A stretch of DNA of 64,000 nt from Haloarcula hispanica ATCC 33960. GTDB lineage: Archaea > Halobacteriota > Halobacteria > Halobacteriales > Haloarculaceae. The notes below the pieces were generated by a model. It was not told the DNA's origin. It made no database searches and saw only the letters and a program-made list of their open reading frames with translations. Positions within the stretch are counted from its first letter, which is position 1, and every line of letters starts with the position of its first letter. Made by a program: the position numbers and the translations under genes. Below, piece by piece: positions 16,508 to 25,483 of this stretch. The stretch lies in the NCBI RefSeq assembly GCF_000223905.1, contig NC_015948.1, forward strand, positions 372,001-436,000, read 5' to 3'.

Positions 16508-17746
16508 ATGCTGATGCGTCCCCTCCCCGCAGTCGGTGTGATCCTCCTCATGGTCGTCTCCGTGGCTGCCCCAGTGACTGGGTTCGCCTCGCCGGCCCAG
16601 ACCGCTGACGGCAGCGATCAGTTGCCACAGATCACGGTTGTCGACAACACGACGAACCATCTCACTATCCCGGCCAGCGACGTCAGGTCGACGACGTACA
16701 ACCAATCGTCGATCGATGTCGGCGTCGCGGTTGCAGCCGGATCCAGTGACCTGCGGAGCGACTACGCGACGACGACGTTCGAACGGAAGTTCTTCCAGCA
16801 GGACAGCGAGGCCGCCCGCGACCGCCTCGTCGACGAGACATTGACCAATATCGAAAGCAAGCGAACGAGTCTGGAACAACGGAATCAGATCGCGATCCAG
16901 CAGTACGCAAACGGTGCGATAACCGCTAGGGAGTTCCTGCGACAGCGGGCGCTGCTCGACGCAGAGTCACGTCAACTGGCCACCCGACTCGACCGGATTC
17001 GGGCGACCGCTGGTACCGCACCGGACTACTCACTGTCACCGAACCAGCGCTTCCGGCTGGAAAACAACAGGGGCGTGCTCAAGACGTCCCGTGGCCCGAT
17101 TAGTCAGCGTATCAGCGCTGAAACCGCCGGTAATACCGAGCCGAACACGGTATACGTCGAGGTTTCGTCCGAGGGGTACATGCTGTCGACGGTCGCAGAC
17201 GGTCGGTACACGCGTGAGACGTATCTCGGACAGGACCGCGAACAGACGGCAATCGACCAGTTCGCCCGGACCAACGACTCCCTCCGTGCGGTCAACACGC
17301 GGGCGGAGACTCTCTACCCGTGGCTCTACAGCGAACAGTACCCGTCCGTCCAGACGTACGGCCGGAGTGCCATCTACCAGATTCAGGCCGATCACTCGAA
17401 CGGACAGCTAACGGCCTATCTCGACGGCGGCACGACGAATGTCTTCTACGAAACCCAGCACCTCGAACTGACGACAGTCGACCGGTCGGAAGTAGCGACG
17501 AACGTGAACCAGTCAGTTCGCGTCCGAGTCGAGCAGTCCTTCGAGTCCGGACCGCTGCTCGTCACGGTCAGCGACAACAGTACGGGATCCACGGCGGATG
17601 CGACTGTCAGGATAAACGGTAAACGGATCGGGACGACCGGTACAGACGGCTCTCTCTGGACTGTCGAACCCCGTGGAGAGTACACGGTTACCGTCACCAC
17701 ACAGGACGGCGACCGAGTACGGGTTCCCGTCAGTGGATCGGCGTAG
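16508..17746 (+). CDS. Hypothetical secreted protein
   Basis: 412-residue exported protein of unknown function. Signal peptide of about 27 residues (LPAVGVILLMVVSVAAPVTG), then an Asn/Thr-rich region, a helical stretch (FERKFFQQDSEAARDRLVDETLTNIESKRTSLEQ split by acidic residues, about 85-165), and a C-terminal Ig/CarboxypepD-like beta domain (ADATVRINGKRIGTTGTDGSLW). ATG 16508 and 16514 are both possible. Divergent from the membrane-bound winged-helix gene with a 148-base shared upstream region. No C-terminal membrane anchor is visible, so it may be released. Confidence 0.78.
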   Translation: MLMRPLPAVGVILLMVVSVAAPVTGFASPAQTADGSDQLPQITVVDNTTNHLTIPASDVRSTTYNQSSIDVGVAVAAGSSDLRSDYATTTFERKFFQQDSEAARDRLVDETLTNIESKRTSLEQRNQIAIQQYANGAITAREFLRQRALLDAESRQLATRLDRIRATAGTAPDYSLSPNQRFRLENNRGVLKTSRGPISQRISAETAGNTEPNTVYVEVSSEGYMLSTVADGRYTRETYLGQDREQTAIDQFARTNDSLRAVNTRAETLYPWLYSEQYPSVQTYGRSAIYQIQADHSNGQLTAYLDGGTTNVFYETQHLELTTVDRSEVATNVNQSVRVRVEQSFESGPLLVTVSDNSTGSTADATVRINGKRIGTTGTDGSLWTVEPRGEYTVTVTTQDGDRVRVPVSGSA

Positions 17747-17775
17747 CACGGAAGAAAGCGGCTCTATGGTCGCTG

Positions 17776-17833
17776 TTACTCTGGTACTTCTGCAATCGTC
17801 GTAATCGCTCGCGGACTACCTGGTCGGGACTGC
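17776..17833 (+). repeat. Duplicated 3' end of the methyltransferase gene (copy 1)
   Basis: These 58 bases match 17932-17989, the last 18 codons and stop of the methyltransferase on the minus strand, at 57 of 58 positions. The single difference (T17782 vs G17938) is a synonymous CCA/CCC proline codon. Preceding sequence 17751-17775 resembles the end of the element at 17838-17931, so this is a truncated tandem duplication. Confidence 0.85.
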
Positions 17834-17837
17834 CGGA

Positions 17838-17931
17838 CCACCTTTTTCCGGCTCGGGTAACCTCCGGTTACCGCTCACCGCAAAAACGTGGGCGAAAAAG
17901 CGGCTACTCGCTTTGCTCGTGGCTGAAGGGC
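17838..17931 (+). repeat. Dispersed 3'-end element, copy 1
   Basis: Begins CCACCTTTTT, then hairpin GGTAACC-tcc-GGTTACC (17856-17872), the core AAAAACGTGGGCGAAAAAGC (17882-17901), and a weak second hairpin around the TCGCTTTGCTC loop. The same order of parts occurs after PAN at 53838-53946, with a 20-base core differing at one base. It could be a REP-like element or a structured RNA/terminator. It lies between two copies of the methyltransferase tail. Confidence 0.65.
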
Positions 17932-18552
17932 TTACTCGGGTACTTCTGCAATCGTCGTAATCGCTCGCGGACTACCTGGTCGGGACTGCTGGATGTGGTG
18001 TTCGAACTCCTCGAATCCGGCCTCAGTGAACATCCGGTCGGCTTCCTCTTCGTCGTAAAACAGCATGATGGCGTCGGCCATCTTCTGGAAGACAGTCGAG
18101 TTCGGGTAGTCGGGGCCGACGATGAGGACCTTGCCACCGGGTTTGGTCAGTCGGCGACACTCCGCAAGCGCGTCGACGGGGTTGGGCCAGTACTCGATGG
18201 ACCCCGAGGACCACACCGCATCGAAACTGTCGTCCTTGAACGGGAGTCGCTCGGCGTCACCGAGATGATAGCGCACGTCGCCGAACTTGCCGAACTTCTC
18301 GAACGCTTTCGAGAGCTGGTGGGGGCTCTGGTCGAGCCCGTACACCGTATCGACGTGTTCGAGCAGCCCCTCGGTGGCGAAGCCGGTGCCACAGCCGACA
18401 TCGAGGACCTTGTCGTCGGGCGAAAGATCGAGCATCGCAATCGCCTCGTCGCGCATCCGCTCGTCCCAGATGAAGGGGTTGATCTGGTCGTACACCTTCG
18501 AGAGATACTTGTAAAACGTCCGCGCGCGGGCCTTGTTCTCGAGGACTCCCAT
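17932..18552 (-). CDS. SAM-dependent methyltransferase, quinone (UbiE/VTE3-like) type
   Basis: 206-residue class I methyltransferase. Motif I VLDVGCGTG at residues 49-57, then LDQSPHQLSKA, GDAERLPFKDDSFD and GSIEYWPNP at 117-125, followed by KPGGKVLIVGPDYP. The QSPHQL and GSIEYWP signatures match the plant tocopherol/plastoquinone methyltransferase VTE3, whose archaeal origin has been proposed. In haloarchaea the likely substrate is the menaquinone ring. The last 18 codons are duplicated downstream. The leader holds AGTCCTAAG as in idsA. Divergent from the ATP synthase operon. Confidence 0.85.
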   Translation of the reverse strand: MGVLENKARARTFYKYLSKVYDQINPFIWDERMRDEAIAMLDLSPDDKVLDVGCGTGFATEGLLEHVDTVYGLDQSPHQLSKAFEKFGKFGDVRYHLGDAERLPFKDDSFDAVWSSGSIEYWPNPVDALAECRRLTKPGGKVLIVGPDYPNSTVFQKMADAIMLFYDEEEADRMFTEAGFEEFEHHIQQSRPGSPRAITTIAEVPE

Positions 18553-18590
18553 TACTGCCAGCTTAGGACTTGGCGGTCATAATTCCCCGG
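18553..18590 (-). promoter_or_regulatory. Methyltransferase promoter and leader with AGTCCTAAG element
   Basis: Minus strand: AATTATG as a TATA-like box, then AGTCCTAAG (18562-18570), nine bases, and the ATG at 18552. Element, spacing and GTAATGG start context match those of idsA. Confidence 0.45.
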
Positions 18591-18667
18591 ATTTTGGCCG
18601 CTCTATCACACGGGGAAACTTCGCAACTACCAAATAGCCGCTCTGGCAACGCTCACATGATTAGAGA

Positions 18668-19000
18668 ATGCCACGGCCAGAAGTTCTTGACAGGATACAG
18701 GAGGCCGAGCAGGAGGCCGACGAGATCGTCGCAGAGGCCGAACAAGACCGCGAAGACCGCATCTCGGAGGCTCGCGAGGAGGCCGAGGAGATCCGCGAAT
18801 CCGCGCGGGAAGAGGCCGAGGCGGCCGCCGAAGACCGTCTCGAAGCGGCTCGCGAAGAGATCGAGGCCGAGCGCGAGCAGATCATCGAAGACGGTGAGAG
18901 CGCTCGCGACGACCTCGAACAGCAGGCCAGTGAACAGATCGACGAGGTAGTCGAATACGTCACAGACCTGTTCGAGGAGGCGGTGCATGCTCAGACCTGA
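18668..19000 (+). CDS. atpH: A-type ATP synthase subunit H (peripheral stalk)
   Basis: 110-residue, nearly wholly coiled-coil protein rich in Glu, Ala and Arg (IQEAEQEADEIVAEAEQDRE). With subunit E it forms the peripheral stalks of the archaeal rotary ATP synthase. It is the first gene of the atp cluster, starting at ATG 18668 and overlapping atpI by 14 bases. Divergent from the methyltransferase, so the promoter lies in 18553-18667. Confidence 0.92.
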   Translation: MPRPEVLDRIQEAEQEADEIVAEAEQDREDRISEAREEAEEIRESAREEAEAAAEDRLEAAREEIEAEREQIIEDGESARDDLEQQASEQIDEVVEYVTDLFEEAVHAQT

Positions 19001-21239
19001 GAAGATGTGCCGCGTCTCGGTGACGGGGTCGAAACGCGCGATGGAGCAGACTATTGAGGCCGTCCACGACCTCGATATGCTCCACGTCACCGAGTATGAC
19101 GGCTCCTGGGACGGATTCGAACCCGGGAACTCGCTCGACGGAACCAACGAGGTCTCGGACAAGCTCGTCACGGTTCGCTCGCTGCAGTCCATTCTGGGTG
19201 TCAGCGAGGAGGACGCCGGTCCGACGCGGGTCGTCACAGACGACGCGATCGAGGACCAACTCGAAACAGTCCGAACCGAGGTCAACGAACTCGACGACCG
19301 ACGCGACGAGGTCCGTGACGAACTCCGGGCCGTCGAGGACCGTATCAACACGATGGCGCCGTTCGTCACGCTCGGCATCGACCTCGACCTGCTCCGTGGC
19401 TACGACTCGCTGTCCGTCGTTGTCGGCGAGGGCGACAGCGACGAGATCGAGGCTGTCCTCGCAGACAGCGACGTCGGGACGTTCGAACTGTTCACCGAGG
19501 ACGGCATCGTCGCCGTGTTCGCACAGGCCGACGAAGACGCCCTGCAGGACGCGCTCGTCGGGGCGACGTTCTCCCGACTCGAAATCCCCGACGGCGACGG
19601 CGACCCGACGGCGTATCTCGAAGAGCTGGAACACGAGAAACAGCAGCTCGAATCGAAGCTCTCGACCGTCGAGGACGAACTCAACGAACTCCGACTCGAC
19701 CACGCCGGGTTCCTGCTCGCGGCCGAGGAGAAACTGGCTATCGAGGCCCAGAAGGGCGAAGCGCCGCTCACCTTCGCAACGACGGAAAACGCCTTCATCG
19801 CCGAGGGCTGGATTCCGAACGAGCGCTACGAGGAGTTCGAGCGGGCCCTTTCGAGTACTGTCGGCGACGCTGTCGACATCGACAGGATCGAAATCGCCGA
19901 GTACGACAGCGAGGGGCACGCAGAGTCCCACGAAGAAGTCGAGCGGGAAGGCGGCAACGGCGGCGAACCCGTCGGAAGCTCCGTCGATGCTCCCGAACCG
20001 GAGAGCGAGCGCCAACCGCAGGAAACTGTCGCTGACGGTGGCGTCATCACGATGGGTGACGACGCGCCGCCAGTCATTCAGGACAACCCGAAAGGCGTCA
20101 AGCCGTTCGAGGACCTCGTCGAGGTCGTCAACCGGCCGAAGTACGGCGAGTTCGACCCGACGGTCGCCTTCTTCCTGACGTTCCCGGCCTTCTTCGGGTT
20201 CATGATCGGTGACGTCGGGTATGGACTGCTGTACCTCGCGCTCGGCTACGGGCTGTACTCAGCGGTTGACAGCGATGTGCTGAAAAGCCTCGGGGGTGTC
20301 GGAATGTGGGCCGGTGGATTCACGATGCTGTTTGGCCTGCTGTACGGCGAGATCTTCGGCCTGCACACAATCTCGAACGTCGTGTGGCCTGCCCTCGGGT
20401 TCGAAGGGGCGCCGTTCCACAAGGGACTGCAGCCGGCGTACGGTGAGTACGCGATCGGGTGGCTGACGCTGAGCCTGCTGGCCGGGATGCTCCACCTCGC
20501 TGTGGGGTGGACGTTCGACTTCATCGAGAACCTGAACCACGGCCTCTGGGACGCCGTCACCGAGAGCGGCTCCTGGCTCCTGATGCTGTTTGGCCTCTGG
20601 GCCTGGGTGTTCTCCGGCGCAGCGGGCTCGGCACCGGACTTCCTCTACACCGCTGAGGAAGGCATCTTTGCCGGGAACCCGTTCCCGCTCGGCTTCGCCG
20701 GGCTCCCGGCTATCGACCTGTTCAGTGTCGGTGGGTTCCCGATATCAGCGTGGTTGCTGGTGTTTTTCGCTGGCCTCGTGTTGCTGGCGCTCGCTGACCC
20801 CATCGAAGTCGTCGAGTTCCTCAACGTGTTCGTGAACGTGCTGTCGTACACGCGACTGGCAGCAGTACTCCTGGCGAAGGCCGGGATGGCCTTCGTGGTC
20901 AATCTGCTGTTCTTCGGTGTGTTCGTCACGGACGACGGAGCGTGGCACTTCGGTATCAGTCACGCACCGAGCTACTACCTCGAGGAAGGCGTCTACCACG
21001 GCCACGAAGTCACAGAGGTCATGTTCGGAGGCCTGATGCACTCGGGCATCGCTGGTCTCGTCGGTGGACTGCTCGTCCTTGTGCTGGGGCACCTCCTCGT
21101 CCTCGTACTGGGTATCACCAGTGCCGGACTACAGGGTGTGCGTCTCGAATACGTGGAGTTCTTCGGCAAGTTCTTCGAGGGCGGCGGCAAGCGGTACAAC
21201 CCGTTCGGCTACGAGCGGACCTACACCACTGACGACTGA
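18987..21239 (+). CDS. atpI: A-type ATP synthase subunit I (a subunit)
   Basis: 750-residue membrane subunit forming the proton half-channels beside the K ring. The N-terminal 380 residues are a cytoplasmic arm with coiled coils. The C-terminal half has seven or eight membrane helices starting at FFLTFPAFFGFMIGDVGYG. The essential Arg of the channel is probably Arg623 in SYTRLAAVLLA. An acidic insert near residues 305-350 (SEGHAESHEEVEREGGNGG) adapts to high salt. It overlaps atpH and is followed by a 218-base gap before atpK. Confidence 0.94.
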   Translation: MLRPEKMCRVSVTGSKRAMEQTIEAVHDLDMLHVTEYDGSWDGFEPGNSLDGTNEVSDKLVTVRSLQSILGVSEEDAGPTRVVTDDAIEDQLETVRTEVNELDDRRDEVRDELRAVEDRINTMAPFVTLGIDLDLLRGYDSLSVVVGEGDSDEIEAVLADSDVGTFELFTEDGIVAVFAQADEDALQDALVGATFSRLEIPDGDGDPTAYLEELEHEKQQLESKLSTVEDELNELRLDHAGFLLAAEEKLAIEAQKGEAPLTFATTENAFIAEGWIPNERYEEFERALSSTVGDAVDIDRIEIAEYDSEGHAESHEEVEREGGNGGEPVGSSVDAPEPESERQPQETVADGGVITMGDDAPPVIQDNPKGVKPFEDLVEVVNRPKYGEFDPTVAFFLTFPAFFGFMIGDVGYGLLYLALGYGLYSAVDSDVLKSLGGVGMWAGGFTMLFGLLYGEIFGLHTISNVVWPALGFEGAPFHKGLQPAYGEYAIGWLTLSLLAGMLHLAVGWTFDFIENLNHGLWDAVTESGSWLLMLFGLWAWVFSGAAGSAPDFLYTAEEGIFAGNPFPLGFAGLPAIDLFSVGGFPISAWLLVFFAGLVLLALADPIEVVEFLNVFVNVLSYTRLAAVLLAKAGMAFVVNLLFFGVFVTDDGAWHFGISHAPSYYLEEGVYHGHEVTEVMFGGLMHSGIAGLVGGLLVLVLGHLLVLVLGITSAGLQGVRLEYVEFFGKFFEGGGKRYNPFGYERTYTTDD

Positions 21240-21457
21240 CCGCTATCGACCTTACTTCCGATATTTGTCGGTACTCCGGTAGCTACTGCCCTACCGTCGC
21301 GTACTCGGGGGCTGGTACCAGATGACAACCGTGGTTGAGAGCGCGGCTAAACCCACGGAACAGCATCTTGACGAAGTGTTTTGGGAAGCTTTATGAAGTC
21401 CGTGGAGTCACATACGCCTGTTCGGACACGAGCAACCTCAGAGAGGATCTCAACAAC
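21240..21457 (+). promoter_or_regulatory. atpI-atpK intergenic region with probable internal promoter
   Basis: This is the only large gap between atpH and atpB. It holds the inverted repeat CGGTAG-N8-CTACCG and a TATA-like GCTTTATGA about 60-70 bases before the atpK ATG. A separate transcript would let the c-ring subunit be made in excess of single-copy subunits. This is inference from position and sequence. Confidence 0.4.
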
Positions 21458-21721
21458 ATGATAGAAACTATCGCACTCGTTGTCAACGCTGTACTGCAAG
21501 AAGGTGGCGCCGCTGCTCCGGCTATCCCGGGAGAAGCTGCTGCAGCCCTCGCTGTCGGGCTGGCTGCGCTCGGTTCGGGATACGCGGAACGTGGGATCGG
21601 GGCCGCCGCCGTCGGCGCAATCGCAGAAGACGAGAGCATGTTCGGCCGTGGGCTCATCCTGACAGTCCTGCCGGAAACGCTCGTCATTCTCGCGCTGGTC
21701 GTCGTCTTCATCCTCGGTTAA
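21458..21721 (+). CDS. atpK: A-type ATP synthase subunit K (c-ring proteolipid)
   Basis: 87-residue two-helix proteolipid. Helix 1 has the Gly/Ala-rich GEAAAALAVGLAALGSGYAERG, followed by a polar loop and helix 2, whose Glu73 in LPETLVILALVV is the proton-carrying carboxylate. ATG at 21458 is chosen; the open frame to 21335 is not membrane-like. One hairpin per subunit indicates the usual short archaeal c-type proteolipid. It precedes atpE by 22 bases. Confidence 0.94.
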   Translation: MIETIALVVNAVLQEGGAAAPAIPGEAAAALAVGLAALGSGYAERGIGAAAVGAIAEDESMFGRGLILTVLPETLVILALVVVFILG

Positions 21722-21743
21722 CCACTCTCTCCCTTTTCCAATA

Positions 21744-22328
21744 ATGAGCCTTCAAACAGTCGTAGAGGACATCCGCGACGAGGCCCGCGCGCGTGCTCAG
21801 GAGATTAGCGACGCGGCCGACGAACGTGCCGAGGAGATTATCGCCGACGCCGAGGCCGACGCCGAGCAGATCCACGAGGAACGCGAGGCCGAGGTCGAGC
21901 GGACCATCGAGCAGGAGCGAGAGCAGCGACTCTCCTCCGCGAAGCTCGAGGCCAAACAGGCTCGACTCAACGCCCGGCGTGACATCCTCGAAGACGTTCA
22001 CGGCGACGTAGAGGACGCGCTTGCGGCCCTCGAAGGGGACCGACGAGAGGAACTGACACGCGCACTGCTTGACGCCGCCGTCGATGAATTCGACGACAGC
22101 GACGAGCTGTCGGTGTACGGCCGTGCGTCGGACCAGTCGCTTCTCGAGGATGTACTCGATGACTACGACGGCGCGACGTACGCCGGTGAGCGGGACTGCC
22201 TCGGCGGCGTTGTCGTCGAGAGCGGCGAGTCACGAGTCCGTGTGAACAACACGTTCGATTCCATCCTGGAGGACGTCTGGGAGGACAACCTGAAAGCAAT
22301 CAGCGACCGCCTGTTCGAAGACCAATGA
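21744..22328 (+). CDS. atpE: A-type ATP synthase subunit E
   Basis: 194-residue peripheral stalk subunit: a long charged N-terminal helix (IRDEARARAQEISDAADERA) that pairs with subunit H, and a globular C-terminal domain (RVNNTFDSILEDVWEDNLKAISDRLFE region) that binds the catalytic head. The stop overlaps the atpC start in ATGA. Confidence 0.94.
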   Translation: MSLQTVVEDIRDEARARAQEISDAADERAEEIIADAEADAEQIHEEREAEVERTIEQEREQRLSSAKLEAKQARLNARRDILEDVHGDVEDALAALEGDRREELTRALLDAAVDEFDDSDELSVYGRASDQSLLEDVLDDYDGATYAGERDCLGGVVVESGESRVRVNNTFDSILEDVWEDNLKAISDRLFEDQ

Positions 22329-23398
22329 GTTCGCGAACGGGAACGAGCGGCCAGGGAAGCAACTACGAGTACGTCATCGCACGGGTTCGTGCCCGAAGTG
22401 CGTCCCTGTTCGACGATGACGACTACCGGAAACTGGTCCGCATGGGGACGGGCGAAATCGCCCGCTTCATGGAGGAAACGGAGTACGAGACCGAAATGAA
22501 CGCGCTCGGCTCCCGGTACGACGGCGTCGACCTCGTCGAGTACGCGCTGAACCGCAACCTCGCGAAACACTTCGACGACCTGCTTCGCTGGTCTGAGGGC
22601 GCGCTGTACGACTACATTGCCCGTTACCTGCGGAAATTCGACGTGTGGAACGTCAAGACCGTCATTCGCGGGCTCTACTCGGACGCGGAGCGGACCGAGG
22701 TCGAGGACGACCTCATCCGGGCCGGCGAGTTCACCGACCGGCGTATCGAGGACCTGCTGAACGCCGGTTCTATCGAGGAGGTCGTCGAGCAGCTCGACGA
22801 CACTATCTTCGGTGACACGATGGCCGAGGCGTTCGACGTGTACGAGGAAAGCGGCGTCCTCGTGCCCCTGGAGAACGCGCTCGACCGCGCCTTCTACGAA
22901 ACACTGCTGTCCGGCTTGCCGGATAATCCGGAGATCGACAGCCCGACCGGGCTGTACGTCGAGTTCCTAGAGACGGAAGTCGACTTCCGCAACCTCCGGA
23001 ACGCGCTCCGGCTGGCCCGCAGTGGCGCGGACCTCGACCCCTCGGAGTACTTCATCGAGGGCGGCCAGCTGTTCGACGCACAGGAGGTCGCACAGCTGTC
23101 GACGAATCTCGACCAACTGGTCAGTGCCGTTCGCGAGAGCAAGTACGGCGACGACCTCGATCAGGCGCTGTCGGCGCTTGAGGAGGCCGACAACCTCATC
23201 GACTTCGAGCGGGCGCTGGACGCGGCGCTGCTCGAATACGCCGACCGGCTCTCGAACCGCTATCCGCTGTCGGTCTGTCCGGTGTTGTCGTACATCCTCA
23301 AAAAGGAGCGCGAGGTCGACAACATCCGGGCCATCGCCCGCGGTCGCGAGGCCGGCCTCGGCCCCGACGAGATCGAACAGGAGCTGGTGATACTATGA
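22325..23398 (+). CDS. atpC: A-type ATP synthase subunit C
   Basis: 357-residue V-type d/C-subunit that couples the central rotor (D/F) to the K ring. Three repeats of a helical fold are visible, with YEYVIARVRARSASLFDDDDYRKLVRM at the start and YILKKEREVDNIRAIARGREAGL near the end. It overlaps both neighbours by four bases (ATGA). Confidence 0.94.
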   Translation: MSSRTGTSGQGSNYEYVIARVRARSASLFDDDDYRKLVRMGTGEIARFMEETEYETEMNALGSRYDGVDLVEYALNRNLAKHFDDLLRWSEGALYDYIARYLRKFDVWNVKTVIRGLYSDAERTEVEDDLIRAGEFTDRRIEDLLNAGSIEEVVEQLDDTIFGDTMAEAFDVYEESGVLVPLENALDRAFYETLLSGLPDNPEIDSPTGLYVEFLETEVDFRNLRNALRLARSGADLDPSEYFIEGGQLFDAQEVAQLSTNLDQLVSAVRESKYGDDLDQALSALEEADNLIDFERALDAALLEYADRLSNRYPLSVCPVLSYILKKEREVDNIRAIARGREAGLGPDEIEQELVIL

Positions 23399-23718
23399 GC
23401 CAGGAGATAGCTGTCATCGGAAGCCCGGAGTTCACGACGGGCTTTCGGCTGGCTGGCGTCCGCAAGTTCGCGGACGTGCCTGCTGACGAGAAAGACGAGC
23501 AGCTCGACGACGCCGTCGAGGAGATGCTCGACGACGACGACGTCGGTATCGTCGTGATGCACGACGACGACCTGTCGCATCTCTCACGCGGTGTCAGGCA
23601 GGATGCGGAGACGAGTGTCGAACCGGTGATGGTCACACTCGGCGGCGGCACTGGGAGCGGCGGACTGCGTGAACAGATCAAGCGAGCCATCGGTATCGAC
23701 CTGATGGACGAGGACTAA
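23395..23718 (+). CDS. atpF: A-type ATP synthase subunit F
   Basis: 107-residue rotor subunit, Rossmann-like. Visible: [21 protein letters not shown] and [20 protein letters not shown], with [12 protein letters not shown] near the C-terminus. It binds subunit D and modulates catalysis. ATGA overlap with atpC; atpA starts two bases after its stop. Confidence 0.94.
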   Translation: MSQEIAVIGSPEFTTGFRLAGVRKFADVPADEKDEQLDDAVEEMLDDDDVGIVVMHDDDLSHLSRGVRQDAETSVEPVMVTLGGGTGSGGLREQIKRAIGIDLMDED

Positions 23719-23720
23719 CC

Positions 23721-25481
23721 ATGAGTCAAGCAACAGACACAGACGTCCGCGAGGACGGCATTATCGAAAGCGTCTCGGGACCGGTCGTAACGGCTCGGGA
23801 CCTCGACGCCCGGATGAACGCCGTCGTTTACGTCGGCTCGGAAGGGCTGATGGGCGAGGTCATCGAGATCGAAGGAAACATCACCACGATTCAGGTGTAC
23901 GAGGAGACCTCCGGTGTCTCCCCCGGCGAACCCGTCGAAGGGACGGGCTCGCCCCTCTCCGTGGACCTCGGGCCGGGCATGCTCGACGCCATCTACGATG
24001 GTGTCCAGCGCCCGCTCGACGTGCTCGAAGAGAAGATGGGGTCGGCGTTCCTCGACCGCGGTGTCGACGCGCCGGGTATCGACTTGGAGAAGACCTGGGA
24101 GTTCACCCCTGAAGTCGAGGAAGGCGACGAGGTCGAGGCCGGCGACATCGTCGGCACCGTCCCCGAGACGCCGAGTATCGACCACAAGGTGATGGTCCCG
24201 CCCGACTCCGAGGGTGGCGAGGTCGTCGCCATCGAATCGGGCAACTTCAACGTCGAAGAGACGGTCGTCGAACTGGACAGCGGCGAGGAGATCCAGATGC
24301 ACCAGGAGTGGCCGGTGCGCCAGCAGCGCCCGACCGTCGACAAGGAGACCCCGACGGAACCGCTCATCTCGGGCCAGCGCGTACTCGACGGCCTGTTCCC
24401 GATTGCGAAGGGCGGGACGGCCGCCATTCCCGGTCCGTTCGGGTCCGGGAAGACGGTCACCCAGCACCAGCTCGCCAAGTGGGCCGACGCGGACATCGTC
24501 GTCTACGTCGGCTGTGGTGAGCGTGGCAACGAGATGACCGAGGTCATCGAGGACTTCCCGGAACTGGAGGACCCGACCACCGGCAACGCGCTGATGGACC
24601 GGACCTGCCTCATCGCCAACACGTCGAACATGCCCGTCGCGGCGCGTGAATCCTGCGTGTACACGGGGATTACCATCGCGGAATACTTCCGCGACATGGG
24701 GTACGACGTGGCGCTGATGGCCGACTCCACCTCCCGGTGGGCCGAGGCCATGCGCGAAATCTCCTCCCGACTCGAGGAGATGCCGGGCGAGGAGGGGTAC
24801 CCCGCGTACCTTTCCGCTCGCCTGAGCGAGTTCTACGAACGTGCCGGGTACTTCGAGAACATCAACGGGACCGAGGGCTCTGTCTCAGTTATCGGGGCCG
24901 TCTCGCCGCCTGGCGGGGACTTCTCCGAGCCGGTCACCCAGAACACGCTGCGTATCGTCAAGACGTTCTGGGCGCTGGACGCGGACCTGGCCGAACGCCG
25001 GCACTTCCCCTCTATCAACTGGAACGAGTCGTACTCGCTGTATCGCGACCAGCTCGATCCGTGGTTCGAGGACAACGTCCGGGCCGACTGGCCGGAGACG
25101 CGCCAGTGGGCCATCGACACGCTGGACGAGGAAGCGGAACTGCAGGAGATTGTCCAGCTCGTCGGGAAGGACGCGCTGCCGGAAGACCAGCAGCTGACGC
25201 TCGAGATCGCCCGCTACCTGCGCGAGGCGTGGCTCCAGCAGAACGCCTTCCACGACGTGGACACGTTCTGTGAGCCCGAGAAGACCTACCGCATCATGGA
25301 CGCCGCCAAGACGTACAACGATGCGGCCTTCGAGGCGCTGGATGCCGGTGTCCCCGTCGAGGAGATCACCGACATCGACGCCGCGCCGCGGCTCAACCGT
25401 ATCGGCGTGCAGGAAGACTACAACGAGTACATCGACGACCTCGAAGACGACATCGAGTCTCAACTGCGGGAGCTGTACTAA
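23721..25481 (+). CDS. atpA: A-type ATP synthase catalytic subunit A
   Basis: 586-residue catalytic subunit. Walker A GPFGSGKT near residues 237-244, the family insert (about 110-200) typical of V/A-type A subunits, Walker [10 protein letters not shown], and the arginine/adenine contact region near [16 protein letters not shown]. Length fits an intein-free A subunit. Starts at ATG 23721, two bases after atpF. Confidence 0.97.
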   Translation: MSQATDTDVREDGIIESVSGPVVTARDLDARMNAVVYVGSEGLMGEVIEIEGNITTIQVYEETSGVSPGEPVEGTGSPLSVDLGPGMLDAIYDGVQRPLDVLEEKMGSAFLDRGVDAPGIDLEKTWEFTPEVEEGDEVEAGDIVGTVPETPSIDHKVMVPPDSEGGEVVAIESGNFNVEETVVELDSGEEIQMHQEWPVRQQRPTVDKETPTEPLISGQRVLDGLFPIAKGGTAAIPGPFGSGKTVTQHQLAKWADADIVVYVGCGERGNEMTEVIEDFPELEDPTTGNALMDRTCLIANTSNMPVAARESCVYTGITIAEYFRDMGYDVALMADSTSRWAEAMREISSRLEEMPGEEGYPAYLSARLSEFYERAGYFENINGTEGSVSVIGAVSPPGGDFSEPVTQNTLRIVKTFWALDADLAERRHFPSINWNESYSLYRDQLDPWFEDNVRADWPETRQWAIDTLDEEAELQEIVQLVGKDALPEDQQLTLEIARYLREAWLQQNAFHDVDTFCEPEKTYRIMDAAKTYNDAAFEALDAGVPVEEITDIDAAPRLNRIGVQEDYNEYIDDLEDDIESQLRELY

Positions 25482-25483
25482 CA

